64,000 bases of DNA from Ciona intestinalis. Its lineage: Eukaryota; Chordata; Ascidiacea; Phlebobranchia; Cionidae. Shown piece after piece: positions 51,201 through 61,655 of this stretch (position 1 is the first letter of the stretch; the number at the start of each line of letters is the position of its first letter). The stretch spans positions 496,693 to 560,692 of the forward strand of contig NC_020176.2 in the NCBI RefSeq assembly GCF_000224145.3, in the 5' to 3' direction. Made by a program: the position numbers and the translations under genes. The notes under the pieces are model-generated. The model ran no database searches. It worked only from the letters and a program-made list of their open reading frames with translations, and was not told the DNA's origin.

Positions 51201-51662
51201 TTTTAAAGAACGTAGACAATGTATAGCAAGATTTGGTCAGTGATAATTGAAGGCAAAAAGGTGTTTTGCCTTTTATCAGAGGCATCTATAATTTATGTTT
51301 GTAATATATAAAGTCAATTCTTAGTATGTTGGGCTTATTTAAATTTAAACAGTAAAAAGCCGTGTTTGGCTTTCTATTTTCCATTGCATTCCAAGCATTT
51401 TCATAGTATATTATGAACACATAGTACGGCATATTCATTATACTATTAACCTGGAAAACGTAGCCTATAACATCATCTACCTTCGTTCATAATTTGTTTT
51501 GAAAACTTTTTCACGTGTTGGCAATGACAGACAGTAATGATTCAAACTTCTTGCTTGTAGTTTTGATTCTTTCACTTCTGACCAAACTGGTACTGGTTTA
51601 ATTGTAATGTAGTTGCGTGCATCTTCTACTAATGATGGAGACATACCCACAAAAGTACCTGC
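42274..51662 (-). CDS. CCDC60: CCDC60 (coiled-coil domain-containing protein 60)
   Basis: Exons in transcript order: 51662-51481, 51033-50865, 50295-50204, 49766-49609, 49260-49137, 48752-48570, 47181-47035, 46613-46518, 46099-45942, 45198-44992, 44283-44118, 43891-43652, 43170-43015, 42589-42274 (stop). 2394 nt, all in phase, 797 residues (human about 550). The match to human CCDC60 is collinear: RPFTPF, then CWN, then a short Lys/Arg-rich part ending in a TAPK/TRAPS-like site, then HLQKLL, then DWYTMLSE, and the C-terminal WELCSPEI-SSGIEFVREHI against human WELCSPDI-AVAIEFVREHI. It is predicted mostly helical, coiled-coil and basic, with Ser/Pro-rich linkers. Molecular role not known. The 5' end is incomplete: no start codon was found in the first exon listed. 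Confidence 0.88.
43205..43445 (+). repeat. Full-length tRNA-derived SINE
   Basis: Head GGCACCATGGCACAGTTGG, TTAGAGCAAATGCC and B box GGGTTCAAGGCTCG; body GTGTCTTTGGGTAAAACAC and CCAAGTGGTCACTAATGGG; an A-rich stretch with AAAAATAATTACC; tail GTAACTCGTAAGCCGGCACG and AGGTGTATGAAA. It is the most complete copy in the window and serves as reference for the others. It lies in a CCDC60 intron, opposite to the gene. Confidence 0.85.
46120..46265 (-). repeat. SINE tail copy, reversed
   Basis: Contains GTAACTTGCTTTATCCTCAC, ACGTGTTCTGTTTCATAAAC, CTCGTGCCCGCTTACAAGTT and AACTTTGTGGGTGGTTATTT, the complement of the SINE tail. A second tail-only copy (forward) is at 45415-45570. Confidence 0.75.
47395..47520 (-). 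repeat. SINE body copy, reversed
   Basis: Contains TAATTTGGACAACCCATTAG, GACCACTGGGTTGGAGCAAA and GACACATACGCCCACAATGG, the complement of the body at 43270-43375; GAACCACCTCTGGGTT is what remains of the head. Confidence 0.75.
48305..48530 (+). repeat. SINE body/tail relics
   Basis: Shows AAAAATTACCCCCAAAGTTA, GGTAACTTTAAAGCGGACAT and GAAGTGTATGAAACAAAACA, then again TGACAACTCGTTAGCGGGCC. They are older, diverged copies lying next to CCDC60 exon 48570-48752. Confidence 0.65.
49318..49425 (+). repeat. tRNA-derived SINE head and start of body
   Basis: CATGGGACAGCGGTTAGCAC is the A-box region; the B-box is decayed; GTCTTTGGACAAGACGCTTA is the body. It lies between two CCDC60 exons. Confidence 0.7.
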
Positions 51663-51929
51663 CTGTAAACACGAGAATATAAAAGGATTATCCAATAATA
51701 AAGCTGGTAACGATATTTCAAGGCATTACGGTCTGTATGGGTGAGGTACTACAGCAAAATATACCTGATTTAGGTCAAAATTGACGTAAAATGCGTTTTA
51801 CATTAAGCCATTTAATGCAATATATATTTGTTTGTTGAGAAAGGGAAATAAATGTATATTAAACTTTGCATAGGTAACAAAAAAAACAAAATTAAAGGCT
51901 AATTTTATGAATAAAAACATTAATTTTAC

Positions 51930-51965
51930 CTTTTCACGTACACGCTCGATTTTAGCTTCAGTGCG
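51930..51965 (-). CDS. CCDC60: Possible small upstream exon of CCDC60
   Basis: On the minus strand an acceptor-like GCGCGTAG is followed by 12 codons (RTEAKIERVREK) and a donor GTAAAA. The charged helix-like sequence and phase 0 fit the next exon. It is weak: the polypyrimidine tract is poor and the exon is very short. Confidence 0.25.
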
Positions 51966-52550
51966 CTACGCGCGGTAACTATGGTATAGGAACAGTGTTT
52001 CCCAACGAAAATATTTTTGGCACAACAAAACAAAAGTATATTGTCGTGGCAATAACGTTAAAGCGGAGTACTTGCTTAATTTCTTTTAAAAATTGCTTAC
52101 GTCTTGTTTTTAATTCAGTTGTTTAGTATATTCCTTGTTAAACTTGTTATTATCGCCAATAGCTTTGATGAGTATACGGTTGTATCAAAGAGATTAAAAA
52201 AAGAGAATCTCTTTGGTTGTATGGTTCAGTTCTCGCTGCTGCTACGTCTTGTACATGTAAATGTAATAACCCTAACGGCCCAACAGAACAGACACTATCG
52301 GGTTATATAATGTTAAAATATCCAGAATCAAGGTATATGAAGCCACCGTCTACAACGCACGATAATGCATGTGTGTTCTAAGTATGAAAGCATAAATACT
52401 TGCACCACATTTAATCCGATGCCGTGGCAAAGTGTTTAGCACCCATTTTACCCCACAGTACTATATATACAAGGCATGGTTTTTAGCCTACACCTCGCAT
52501 CAACGCTAGTATTAAGTTTCCCAGTATTAAGTTTTCCCAGTATTATTGTC

Positions 52551-52735
52551 GGCGCCGTGGCGTAGTGGTTAGCGCGCCTGCCTGTAGCGCAGAGGTAATG
52601 GGTTCAAGGCTCGTCGCTGCTANNNNNNNNNNNNNNNNNNNNNNNNNNNNNNNNNNNNNNNNNNNNNNNNNNTAACCCGTATGATAACGACTGTCGTTTT
52701 CCGGCCACGCAGGATAAAGCAAGTTACATTCATAC
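52551..52735 (+). repeat. tRNA-derived SINE interrupted by the assembly gap
   Basis: The head GGCGCCGTGGCGTAGTGGTT and GGGTTCAAGGCTCGTCGCTG runs into the gap. After the gap the sequence is already in the tail (GATAACGACTGTCGTTTTCC, GATAAAGCAAGTTACATTCA). The whole SINE body is therefore hidden by, or lost in, the N run. Confidence 0.8.
52623..52672. other. Assembly gap, 50 N
   Basis: Fifty N, a round number that probably marks a gap of unknown size. It lies between the CCDC60 5' end and RAD51D. Confidence 0.99.
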
Positions 52736-52895
52736 ATTCAAGCAAATATTTTACATTCTTTATTTGTATATCATGTCATATATGAGATAAATAACAGTTT
52801 AATGTAAAGACAAGACTTGTTGCTCGTCAACTAAAGCAAGAACATAATGTGAACAATATATTAGTTTATAAAGGTAATGATAATACAGAAAAATG

Positions 52896-52901
52896 TTTAT
52901 T
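52896..52901 (-). terminator. Polyadenylation signal of RAD51D
   Basis: AATAAA on the minus strand, one base after the RAD51D stop codon (52903-52905). If used, the 3' UTR is only about 20-30 nt. Confidence 0.6.
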
Positions 52902-52902
52902 T

Positions 52903-55900
52903 TCAACTTGGCTTTTCTGACTCAATACCAGATGATGTAATAACACATGATGTAGCTCTATAGCCACATCGTGTGGACTTTGTAAGTCTAGCAAGTATTT
53001 TATTCACACCCACATGGTGGAGACAAGGAGCAATATGTGGTTGTAGTTGTACTCGAACACTTGGAACAAACGTCCAGACCCTACCAAGTGCTGGTTTGCG
53101 ACTGAACTGACCTGTGATATAACAACTGCAAATAATCACCAATAAAGGTAACATATAGTAGGGTGGGGAAAGATGGGACAACTTTTCTTTTGGTTTTCTC
53201 TTTCCATTTGGTAGTAAAAGAACATTTAATGAATTATAAAACCGTATCCTTCCGACTTCCACAGACTGCTGTTAATTGTTTAAAACACGATCAGGCTATT
53301 TGGAAATTATGTATTAAAGGTGTCCCATCTTGCCCCACCCTACTATACATGGTAACTCGTAAGCTGGCACGAGGTGTTAAACCCATGTTATAACGACTGT
53401 CATTTTCCGGCCAGGTGAGGATAAAGTAAGTTACATTTATACATACACACAATTATATAAGACAATACAAAGACATTATGACAACATACATGTAACCGTA
53501 TAGGACAGTCAGTTACTAAGTGATTTGCTCATTGCTGCATGCAAGATTTATTGTAATTGTAATAAGTAAGCCACAATTTGTTCCAAACATGCCTTAACAA
53601 TGTATGGCAATTTTGCATGCTTTTTGCACACCACATAAAAAAATATATTTTCTAAAAATGTTCAATGCACACTATGCATGCTTTTTGCACACCACAAGCA
53701 CTGTCGGTAGATTCATATTGAATTCTAAAATGTCATAGTGCGCGCAGAACATTTTTAGAAAATATCTTTTTTTTCATTTGATTCTACATACATATTCCAG
53801 ATTTTGGCTATGCAGCCTTCCATGATATTTAGAATTTGTAGTCAGTATTTTACAGACCTGTTTTATCCTGAGGCCCAGTTACCATGTCATTTGTGATGAC
53901 AACAGCTAGAGCAAAGTCTTTAGCAAGAGCATTCAGTTGTCGACCAATGCTTTGTAGAGATGCCATGCCTGCGTTACATAAGGTAAGTATGAGGTGCACA
54001 CCTAGATATATATTAGTGTGAAATAACATGTATAAATTTAAACAAAATTTAATATTCAATTAAACCGACATACATACTTTCTTGTGTTCAATTTTAACTT
54101 AATATGGAAAAGTAACTTTAATATGAAGTGAAAACCTATATACATATTAGTTTATTTTATCTGGCTTGTACTAAAACTAATTGATGAGAAGCAACATGGG
54201 ATGAAACGCCAAACAAAATCGTTTGGTGTAGACTGCTAGTTTTAATATATAATGCCAAAAGTGAAAGGAGCAGCCAAACTAAACAACCAATGATCCATAA
54301 CATAATAGTTTATAAATAGTGTCGTATTATTTGAATAAAAAGGTTTCCTAAGCGGGCATGAGGTGTATAAAACAAATCACCTGTGTTACAACGGCTGCAT
54401 TTCCCCCCCGAGGATAAAGCAAGTTACAATTATTTATTCAATTATTTTGTACAAAGTTCCCACCTTCCACGAAGGTCCCGTTATAAAGGACAGTTGAAAG
54501 TAATGAAGTCACTGAATCAATGATCACAACTTTTAGGGATGAGAAAAAAGTTTCGTCTTGTGCCGACATTTTACGCCGTACAAGATCAAGTGTTTCACGA
54601 AGTTCTGAAACTTCAAAACATCGCGAGACTCGGATTCGAGATAATGTTGCTGATGTATTGTGGGAAGAAAATCTATGACGAGAATTGTCAATGTAAGAAA
54701 AGTTATTTTTAGAGAATAAAATGCACTATTTTATAGAAAAAAGTGCTGCATTTTTATCTAAAAAACTTTTATTAAAATTGTTCTGTAATTTTGTATGTAT
54801 TCTGGTTTTACCCTTTTTTGGGTTTAACTTTTGCATCTGATGTAACATTAAGGATTGCAAGACCTTTTCTGCATGCTCACAATCCAATGTTCAAACCAAA
54901 GTATACAAAGTAAACTACTTTAACAAAGTGACGAACCCTCATGTGTTAACTCTATTCACCTTTTCTTAAATATTTCTCCCACCCTTACAGCAGAGAAACC
55001 ACCAGCCGTATCGATGTAAATCACGTTCTGATCGAATGAAGCCGCCACGTTGACCGCAAATGTTTCACACAGCTGTAAATATAAGTGGTGGGTAGTTTAC
55101 AAAGGAAATTAATTTTGTACTTTTAGTACTAAAATAAGCGAAAACACAATTTGTTAGTAAAAAACTCAAAGTTATGTGATCAAAGTTAAAACTCATGCTG
55201 GCGACCCACATTAGTGTTAGTATAATAATTAATAACCATAGTTTTAAAACCACTTTCAATCTAATTACTTAATAAACTTGGTAATAATACAAGTAGATTC
55301 ATTCACAACAGTTTGAGAATTATTACTGCAACAAGTTAAACACCTGTGTCTTTCCAGATGAAGACGGCCCAACGATCTCTGTTACTTCCCCCGTGTAGAT
55401 CCCCGCATCCAGAAGATCATCGAGACTCTCGCATCCAGTTGGGAGGACAGCGAGCGTGCCCATCGTCTCGTGGAAGAGGTCGAGTCCGTTGACAGGGAAG
55501 GAGGAATATTGAGCGAGGAGAACGCGACGGATTGACATAACTTTCTAACAAGTAACTAAACTTAGCTCTTATAAATAGGTTGTTGAAGCCAGGTGTATTG
55601 ATTGTTTTTGTAAAATTAGTGAAATCAAAATAGTTAAAACAGCAAAAAGATAAAAATTAACAGCAAAATAAGTTGTTAAAACACACTATATAAAAACTTC
55701 TGAAAGAAAATGTGTCAAATAAAAGTGTGGCTGCTAAAGGGGCATTGCTTCATTAAACACATCCAGGATAACTATTTAAAATATGATCTTTTGTTTTATT
55801 AAATATATTTGTGTAACCTCTGAACAGTTACTGTTTGAATAGAAAGAGAGAATTAGCATTAGCCAATAGCTAAACAATTAATCTTGACTCAAGAATATTC

Positions 55901-56602
55901 CTCTATAATGCATAACATATATCCAGTCTGCAAAGTATGGCAGTTCCTGACGAGATCTCGCGCGTGCAAGACGGTTATTTTTCGCGTTCGCGCGTGCTAT
56001 CATTAAAAATCTGCGTGCAAAGCATGTACATTTTCAAGCCACGTTAGGAAATCTTACTTAATTTAATCCTTTTTTTTTCTTTGTTTAATTAATTGGCGTG
56101 CGTAGGACAAATTGTGGCGTGCATAACCGAAAGTCTGTAAAAAAATCGCGCGTGCACCTGCCATACTCTGCAGTCTGGACATATATAAAGAATAAAATAT
56201 TTTAGGCAGAAATATCAGATGAAGTCCTATGGGCCAATGAATATATATTACCTTATATGGGATTCCACACATCGCAGTTATTCTTTCAGGATCAATTGCC
56301 ACAAAATCAAGAACTGGAAGAACAGATGGTGTGATTAGCAAATGTTGTGTGAAAACTAAAAATTCTTAGTGCTAGGAAAAAATTCTCTCCCTACATTTAC
56401 CGCTACCGCTAAACATAACAACCAACCACTAACTTCTGTCCTCTAACACTTTCCACCGACCTAATCTGTAACGTACCCTACGATTCTCCACTAGAACGAT
56501 TTTTTATATAAATTACATACCTTCTTTTATTCCTTTGCTTTCCAGTTTAACGATAACATCCTGGGTTAATGCCGGGCACAAACCAGCGAGTAGAGAAGGC
56601 AT
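52903..56602 (-). CDS. RAD51D: RAD51D, RAD51 paralogue
   Basis: RAD51 paralogue of the BCDX2 complex (RAD51B-RAD51C-RAD51D-XRCC2), which in vertebrates supports RAD51 filaments in homologous recombination. Exons in transcript order: 56602-56521, 56313-56252, 55544-55344, 55072-54960, 54672-54464, 53968-53858, 53111-52903. 987 nt, 328 residues, the same length as human RAD51D, all in phase. The N-terminal [20 protein letters not shown] matches the linker-binding domain start; [18 protein letters not shown] is the conserved linker; Walker A is GPSSSGKT; Walker B is VVIIDSV; then VVITNDMV and [18 protein letters not shown] 56602 fits the family start. Same strand as CCDC60 but 1.2 kb apart. Confidence 0.96.
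53154..53346. mobile_element. MITE, TAGTAGGTTGGGG family (forward)
   Basis: Starts TATAGTAGGGTGGGGAAAGA and ends TCTTGCCCCACCCTACTATA, nearly perfect inverted repeats. The middle has CGTATCCTTCCGACTTCC, GTTAATTGTTTAAAACACGA and GGAAATTATGTATTAAAGG. It lies in the last RAD51D intron and is followed by SINE tail relics at 53347-53440. Confidence 0.85.
53637..53774. repeat. Inverted repeat (possible hairpin) in RAD51D intron
   Basis: Left arm 53637-53675 (ATATTTTCTAAAAATGTTC, then GCACACTATG) pairs with right arm 53734-53774 (CATAGTGCGC, then GAACATTTTTAGAAAATAT). Arms are about 40 bp with a spacer near 58 bp. GCATGCTTTTTGCACACCAC is also repeated directly at 53615 and 53676. Confidence 0.75.
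55923..56178. mobile_element. CpG-rich hAT-like MITE with 8-bp target duplication
   Basis: 256 bp in a RAD51D intron. The ends are 21-bp inverted repeats with two mismatches (CCAGTCTGCAAAGTATGGCA and complement CCAGACTGCAGAGTATGGCA). Flanks 55915-55922 and 56179-56186 are both ACATATAT. Inside, CGCGCGTGC-type motifs recur at about 55960, 55990 and 56149, which stands out in AT-rich surroundings. No protein frame. Confidence 0.88.
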
Positions 56603-57329
56603 AATTTAGATATACAGGTTCATATTGAATAAGTTAATCTTACATTGTATAATAAATAAACGAAATCGTTATCTCTAAAATTTTGGCGCCAAATTTTATT
56701 TTGCTGTCGGGGAATTCCCAGGAAAACAACCAAAATAGACATCGCGGTTTTATAAAGTAGTTCCAAAAGTGCAGTTCGCTATTTGTAACAGCGAAAAATC
56801 GCTTAATTTGGTTAGCGTTTGGAAGTGCATTACGAATTTTACAGATACAGTGCAACATAGGCAATAAAAATCCACAACAAAATCAGTATAAATGTCTTTT
56901 AATAAATTAGGTAATTTAGGCAGCTTTTTGTGAATGGTTTCGTTTATCTTTATTAGACACTGAGGGATCAGCTAATTAATTTGGTGTGTTACGTCACAGC
57001 TTAATGACAAAATAAGCTATTTTTACACAACTTCATAACAATTGGCTCTCTTTAAAACATTACCAACAATATGACAGATGCTTCTAAAAATACTGAAGAA
57101 GCTACAAAGTTGCTGAAACAGCTAATTTAATTACCGTTTTACATAAGCTCAAATGCGATTAAGGCGAATTAAAACAGAAAGATAATCGGTTCCACCGTTT
57201 TGGTGAAGTTTCGTTATTTTTAGCGAAGTAATGACGTAATTTCGCGCAAAGAGAAAGGGAGTAAAGTGAAATGAAGCTGCCAGCTCGATCATCACAAATA
57301 GGTTGCCATCACTTTTGTCTGGTGGCAAT
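56603..57329. other. RAD51D upstream region
   Basis: RAD51D promoter side (minus strand). AT-rich; a CRE-like TTACGTCA lies near 56990. The ORF-like stretches on the minus strand at 56640-56864 and 57149-57367 have no recognisable motif. No other feature seen. Confidence 0.45.
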
Positions 57330-57568
57330 TCATTCCTCCCTACGAGGCGGCACCTCATGCTGTGCATACGCAGAGTGAGTCACTGATGTCCCGCCGTATG
57401 TTTCGAACCGAACATCGTGCCCATCAATCAGCATTTCAAGTTCCAGTTGAACTTTCTCCTTGGGTTTGGCTGGGAACGGGTTAGGGCCAGAGTTAGAGCA
57501 TACTATACAGAGGAGTGCATTGGAATTTTTAGCAGGAAACCTTGGCAAACCTCCGTGAGGATATTGTA
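57330..57568 (-). CDS. Possible terminal exon of an unknown gene
   Basis: On the minus strand an acceptor GACCCACAG at 57569-57577 opens a frame to a TGA at 57330-57332. The last 50 codons read like a soluble protein (KEKVQLELEMLIDGHDVRFE, then YAQHEVPPRREE) with no base-composition oddity. A shorter version is possible with an intron ending TTCCCAG near 57474. No family recognised and no convincing upstream exon found. Confidence 0.3.
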
Positions 57569-59358
57569 CTGTGGGTCAGATTTCAGACGTTTATTGAGGA
57601 GTGTTACATAAATCGGTTATTTTAAATGCTTCGTTCATACTCCAGCAATTTTCTAATAAATCAAGATGTGATGTAAGGTGAAGATAAGAGATTTCGGATC
57701 AAGGCTTTAAAACGGACACGGTGGATTAGATTAAAATACTTTGCGAAGTAATGGGCACGAACGTGACGATTGTATAGTAGGTCACTGTGCCTGAGTGTAG
57801 TTCAATAATTAAGATAAGCGGAAGGGAAAATATGAAATGATAGAAACTTAGATCAAAATCCAACTTCAACAGAACTGTATATATTTCTTCAACTTGCAAA
57901 GGCAAATTTGCAAGAGCGGCAGTACTGAAAACTAGAAACATTTTACATTCGAAACGCGATTTTACGGTAGCCAGCCGTTTGACTTTTATGTTTTGTTTGT
58001 TACGGAATTAGATTTAAAATTGATATGATTACAAAATAAGTTGTAATATTAAGCCAAACGTCATCTCTTATTTAACATTACTTACGTGGTAATTAAATTT
58101 AAGATAGTAATACAGTTAATATGTTATCCATGCAAAATATTAAATGATTAAAACTAACTCTACTGTTCTTATAACTCATGACGTCACCAAAAATCGTCGC
58201 CTTTTAGTTAATGCGGCTTTGATAGAATAATAAACAATAAGCACAGTTTGCCCGAAGCGCAGAGCGCGCGAGGCGGACTTGTTTATGGTTCCCTGCTCCG
58301 TCTCACAAGAAGGGACAAGGCTTTGGGAGGTTGTAGCGAAGCAGTCAATGTTTGTCAGTACAGGCCTTTGGTAATATGGGAGTTCCAACTTTGATCATTC
58401 AGCGAAAAGCAGACGGCGAGTTTATAGTAAAGGTTTATAGGCGGCCGCGTTTTTCAAATAATGTAATTTTGTTTCCAGAGAGTTAAGTATTTGGGACAGT
58501 CGGTTGATCAATATAATATTATTTAAATATGTGTTTCAGTTTCCTTTACTTAAAGGAGTTGGTTAATATGCTACGTGTGTATCTTGTGTATGTGTCTTGG
58601 GTTCCAAACCGTGGTATTATAGTGTGTAAACTTGTGTTTTAGGTTGTAAGGTGTCGTTAAAGATGTTGAATTATATGTTAAATGTAATGTATGTGTGTGC
58701 TAGCCGCTCAGACAAATCTGGATATAAGGATTACGATTTAGCAAATTGGCACGTGCGGAAATTTGTGCGGAGCGAAAAAATGCGTAGTCTCGGTAGTAGC
58801 GCAACTAGGCAGTTCTTCGCCGTTGTCTCTCGTGAACATCGTGGCTGGTGGTCTTCTTTTTGCGGGATGTCGACGTGCCTAATGCCGCCAGGCTGAGTTT
58901 GATCTCCCGAGAGCAGATTTTGCTTTTTCCCGCTGACGATTGATAGATGGACGTCGAATATGAGGTCTGTTTAGTGATCCAACAGTCGCGCTTTATGCTC
59001 AGGCTCACAGTTCCTTACATTCCTTCTCGTGTTGTATTCGGTGGTTTTCCTGCGGCTAAACGTGAGCTTATAAAGCAAGGTTTTAGTGTATTAGCTTATT
59101 CGTGAAGAACCGTACAGTCCCTAGAGTAGCTTGTAGTGGGCTATGCTTGTATCAGCACCGACATAAAGTAACGTCTAAAGGTTACTAAGTTAAGATATAT
59201 CAGGCATAGTTAGTACTAAAGACCTATTTTGTTAAGGCCAAGAAAAATTAAATTATATTATTTTTTAGTTCACAGGCTATGTTCGCCTGAAATGGCAAAA
59301 ACGCATTGAACGGAACTTAGTATATACTATACCACAGTAACAGGATACCAAGCCCATA
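57569..59358. other. Spacer upstream of the secreted-protein gene
   Basis: Mixed composition with a CpG-richer part at 58180-59080 (TGACGTCA at 58179-58186, GCAGAGCGCGCGAGGC near 58258). This could be a divergent promoter area for the gene at 59359. Open frames on both strands at 58651-59008 overlap each other and show no known motif, so none is called. Confidence 0.4.
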
Positions 59359-61328
59359 ATGTTACGACTGAAACAACTTGGGCATATCGGACGCTTACAA
59401 CTTAAAACATTGCCGTTTACAATTTACGTGATCTGCTGCATTTTCATGGGGACGACCGAACCTTCGTTGTCAGGTTAACATTTATTTGTTTCGTTAAGAT
59501 TTAACACAAAAGTTTGTTTATGGCTTCGTGTTGTAGCAGCCCCAATGTTATGTTCAGTCTACCTTTTTAAAACAGCCTCAGTGCTTTTTTGAAAGTTGTG
59601 CATTGTTGTGCTGATGGTCATCATGTTAGTTAATTTTTAAATGCAGTTTTGTATCACACAACATTTTTATAGATGATTCATTCTACATTTTAAAGGGAAC
59701 TGACTGGATAATTAATTACCAATAAGGGGACTTAGCTTGCTAATAACCTAAAATCTGCATGGTTGCTCTGTCAAACCCGCTTTTTAAAACCAACTTTATG
59801 TTGAATCTTGAAACCTCCTGTCTAACTGTACAGGACTGAAACGTAGTGTAGAACAAAACGGGTATAAATATTATTCTTAAGCCTTGTCAGAACTAAGTGT
59901 CTTATGCCACATGCTGTGCAACCAAACCTGTACATCGTCGACTTGTTAAAGACATGTGCGTGCTAGGAATTTGTTTAAGTTGTTTTTACCGCAGGCTCAA
60001 GTAATCACGGCGGCAACTTCGTAGCTGTGGTGTCCACCATGTATGACAACGTTGATTACGTCGATCTAATGAAGAAACAAAACCAAATCGATGAAAGCAT
60101 CTTCGATAGCGACCACACCCATAAACTGAACCACACAAGCGCCGGATTCAATCTGCTTTGGATCATTTCGTCTCGGATGAAAATGGGAAGAAATCCGAAA
60201 AAATCCGAAGTTTTACGAAGAAGCAACGCAACGGAAGGCGAAGTGAGCCTTCATTCAAACCTCCCGCGGAAAAGTCTCCAGTATCATCGGATCTTATTCA
60301 GTCGCCCAACACCCAGTACACCACCAGCACCAGACACACGTAACGCTACTGTGAGGGTCAACAAAGTGATCACTGGCAGCCACATTGGATTTGAACTTGA
60401 ATTTAAAGTCGATGAACACTCCGGGAGTGGGTACGTTAATTCTGTTCTATATTGTATTCTATATGGACGAGGTCCAAAACCATGCCACAGGGCATGGGGT
60501 TTAGGCCAGTGTTTGATTATTTCCCTTAATGTAGTTATAATTCGTTATTGATAATATTCAACAAGGTGAGATACTGTTACGAGGTAGGCCGGGGCAGATT
60601 TTGGCTTGAAACATCTCATCCCCCAGTGTTAAATTTATTAATTCTGACCCTGACTCGTATGAAATAACTTGAACATTACGCTCTTCGTCCCTTTGAATAT
60701 GATGCTGTGTAACATCATGTTAAATACCCAAGTTCGTAATACCTTTAGATACAAAAACGTAAAGTAAAATGGAAACATAAAGTTACAAAAACGTAACGGT
60801 TATAAATAGTAGCCGTTACACCTACGATTTGAATACAATAACATCTTATGCGCTGTTGTGTAGATATGAATATTAAGTGGCCTATTTTTAAGAATTAGAA
60901 ACATGAAAGCATTATGTGAGTCACACCCGCTAAACCGTAAACTATGACTTAATTGCAATTGTTAATAGGTTATCTACTCATGAGTAGCACGGTGTGGTTT
61001 GTATACGAGTGTCTAAGAATACCTTGCGAACTAATTATGCTCTTCTCGCGTTTCCCAGGTATTTAATTACCGGGCGATCTCTTGACAATGTCCGGAAAAA
61101 GGAAGACCCTTTGCCCCGGGAAGACGAGATCAATTCTACATCTGATTGGAGATCGAATTCAACATCCAACTCGAGAGGAGTTTCGTCTTCTTGGTTTGGT
61201 TTGTTCTCCGAGGTCAACGGGACCAACATGACACTTAAGTTGGAATACAGAAACGTTGAATGGCGAGGACGAAGAAAGTTTGTGGTTCCGATCGAAGGAG
61301 CAGAGTTTAAGATCGGCGACTGGCACAG
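59359..61328 (+). CDS. Secreted protein, N-terminal part, thrombospondin-N/laminin-G-like
   Basis: Exons 59359-59473, 59995-60430, 61059-61328, in phase; 273 residues, 3' end not in the window. Residues 1-38 form a signal peptide or N-terminal anchor: basic start (MLRLKQLGHIGRLQLK), then hydrophobic LPFTIYVICCIFMG. The mature part has at least six N-glycosylation sequons (NHT, NAT, NST, NST, NGT, NMT). The segment FELEFKV, then WFGLFSEVNGTNMTLKLEYR, RKFVVPIEG and FKIGDWHR at the end fits the strand order of thrombospondin N-terminal/laminin G-like modules, whose end is often DGQWHKV. Exon 2 carries a basic Ser/Arg-rich insert. A matrix or cell-surface protein is inferred; the exact family is not settled. 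Confidence 0.6.
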
Positions 61329-61483
61329 GTAGGACATATACGCCTTTGCTGATCGTTTTGCTAATTTTTATATTAGGTTGGGGTAAGGTGGTACATGCTT
61401 TCATTATTAAACAAAGAACATTTACAAAAGAACATAGAAAGAATATAGAAAGTTTCACCTAATAATGCAACACAACTCAATAT

Positions 61484-61655
61484 ATATAGTAGGTTGGGGT
61501 AAAATGAAACATGTTTTCATTCTCTTTTATCGCCTTTTTGGTAGAAAGCATATCTACAGAGTTTTTCTCACGACTATAAAAGAGCGTTGTTAGTTATTAA
61601 AATTACTATTAGGAAACATGAGATGATATGTTCTAACGGTATTCATTGTATAGTA
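61484..61655. mobile_element. MITE, TAGTAGGTTGGGG family (forward, 3' end decayed)
   Basis: TATAGTAGGTTGGGGTAAAA, then CATGTTTTCATTCTCTTTTA and CTCACGACTATAAAAGAGCG. It runs directly into the next copy. Confidence 0.75.

Noticed and set aside
52551..52622. tRNA gene
   Set aside because: The head pairs poorly as an acceptor stem and matches the other SINE heads at 43205 and 49318, so it is a SINE.
42274..56602. CCDC60 and RAD51D as one Ciona operon
   Set aside because: They share a strand, but about 1.2 kb separates them, with repeats and a gap; Ciona operons usually have very short intergenic distances.
58651..59008. Coding exon on either strand
   Set aside because: Both strands are open over the same stretch, with no motif and no splice pairing; it fits CpG-rich 5' flank better.
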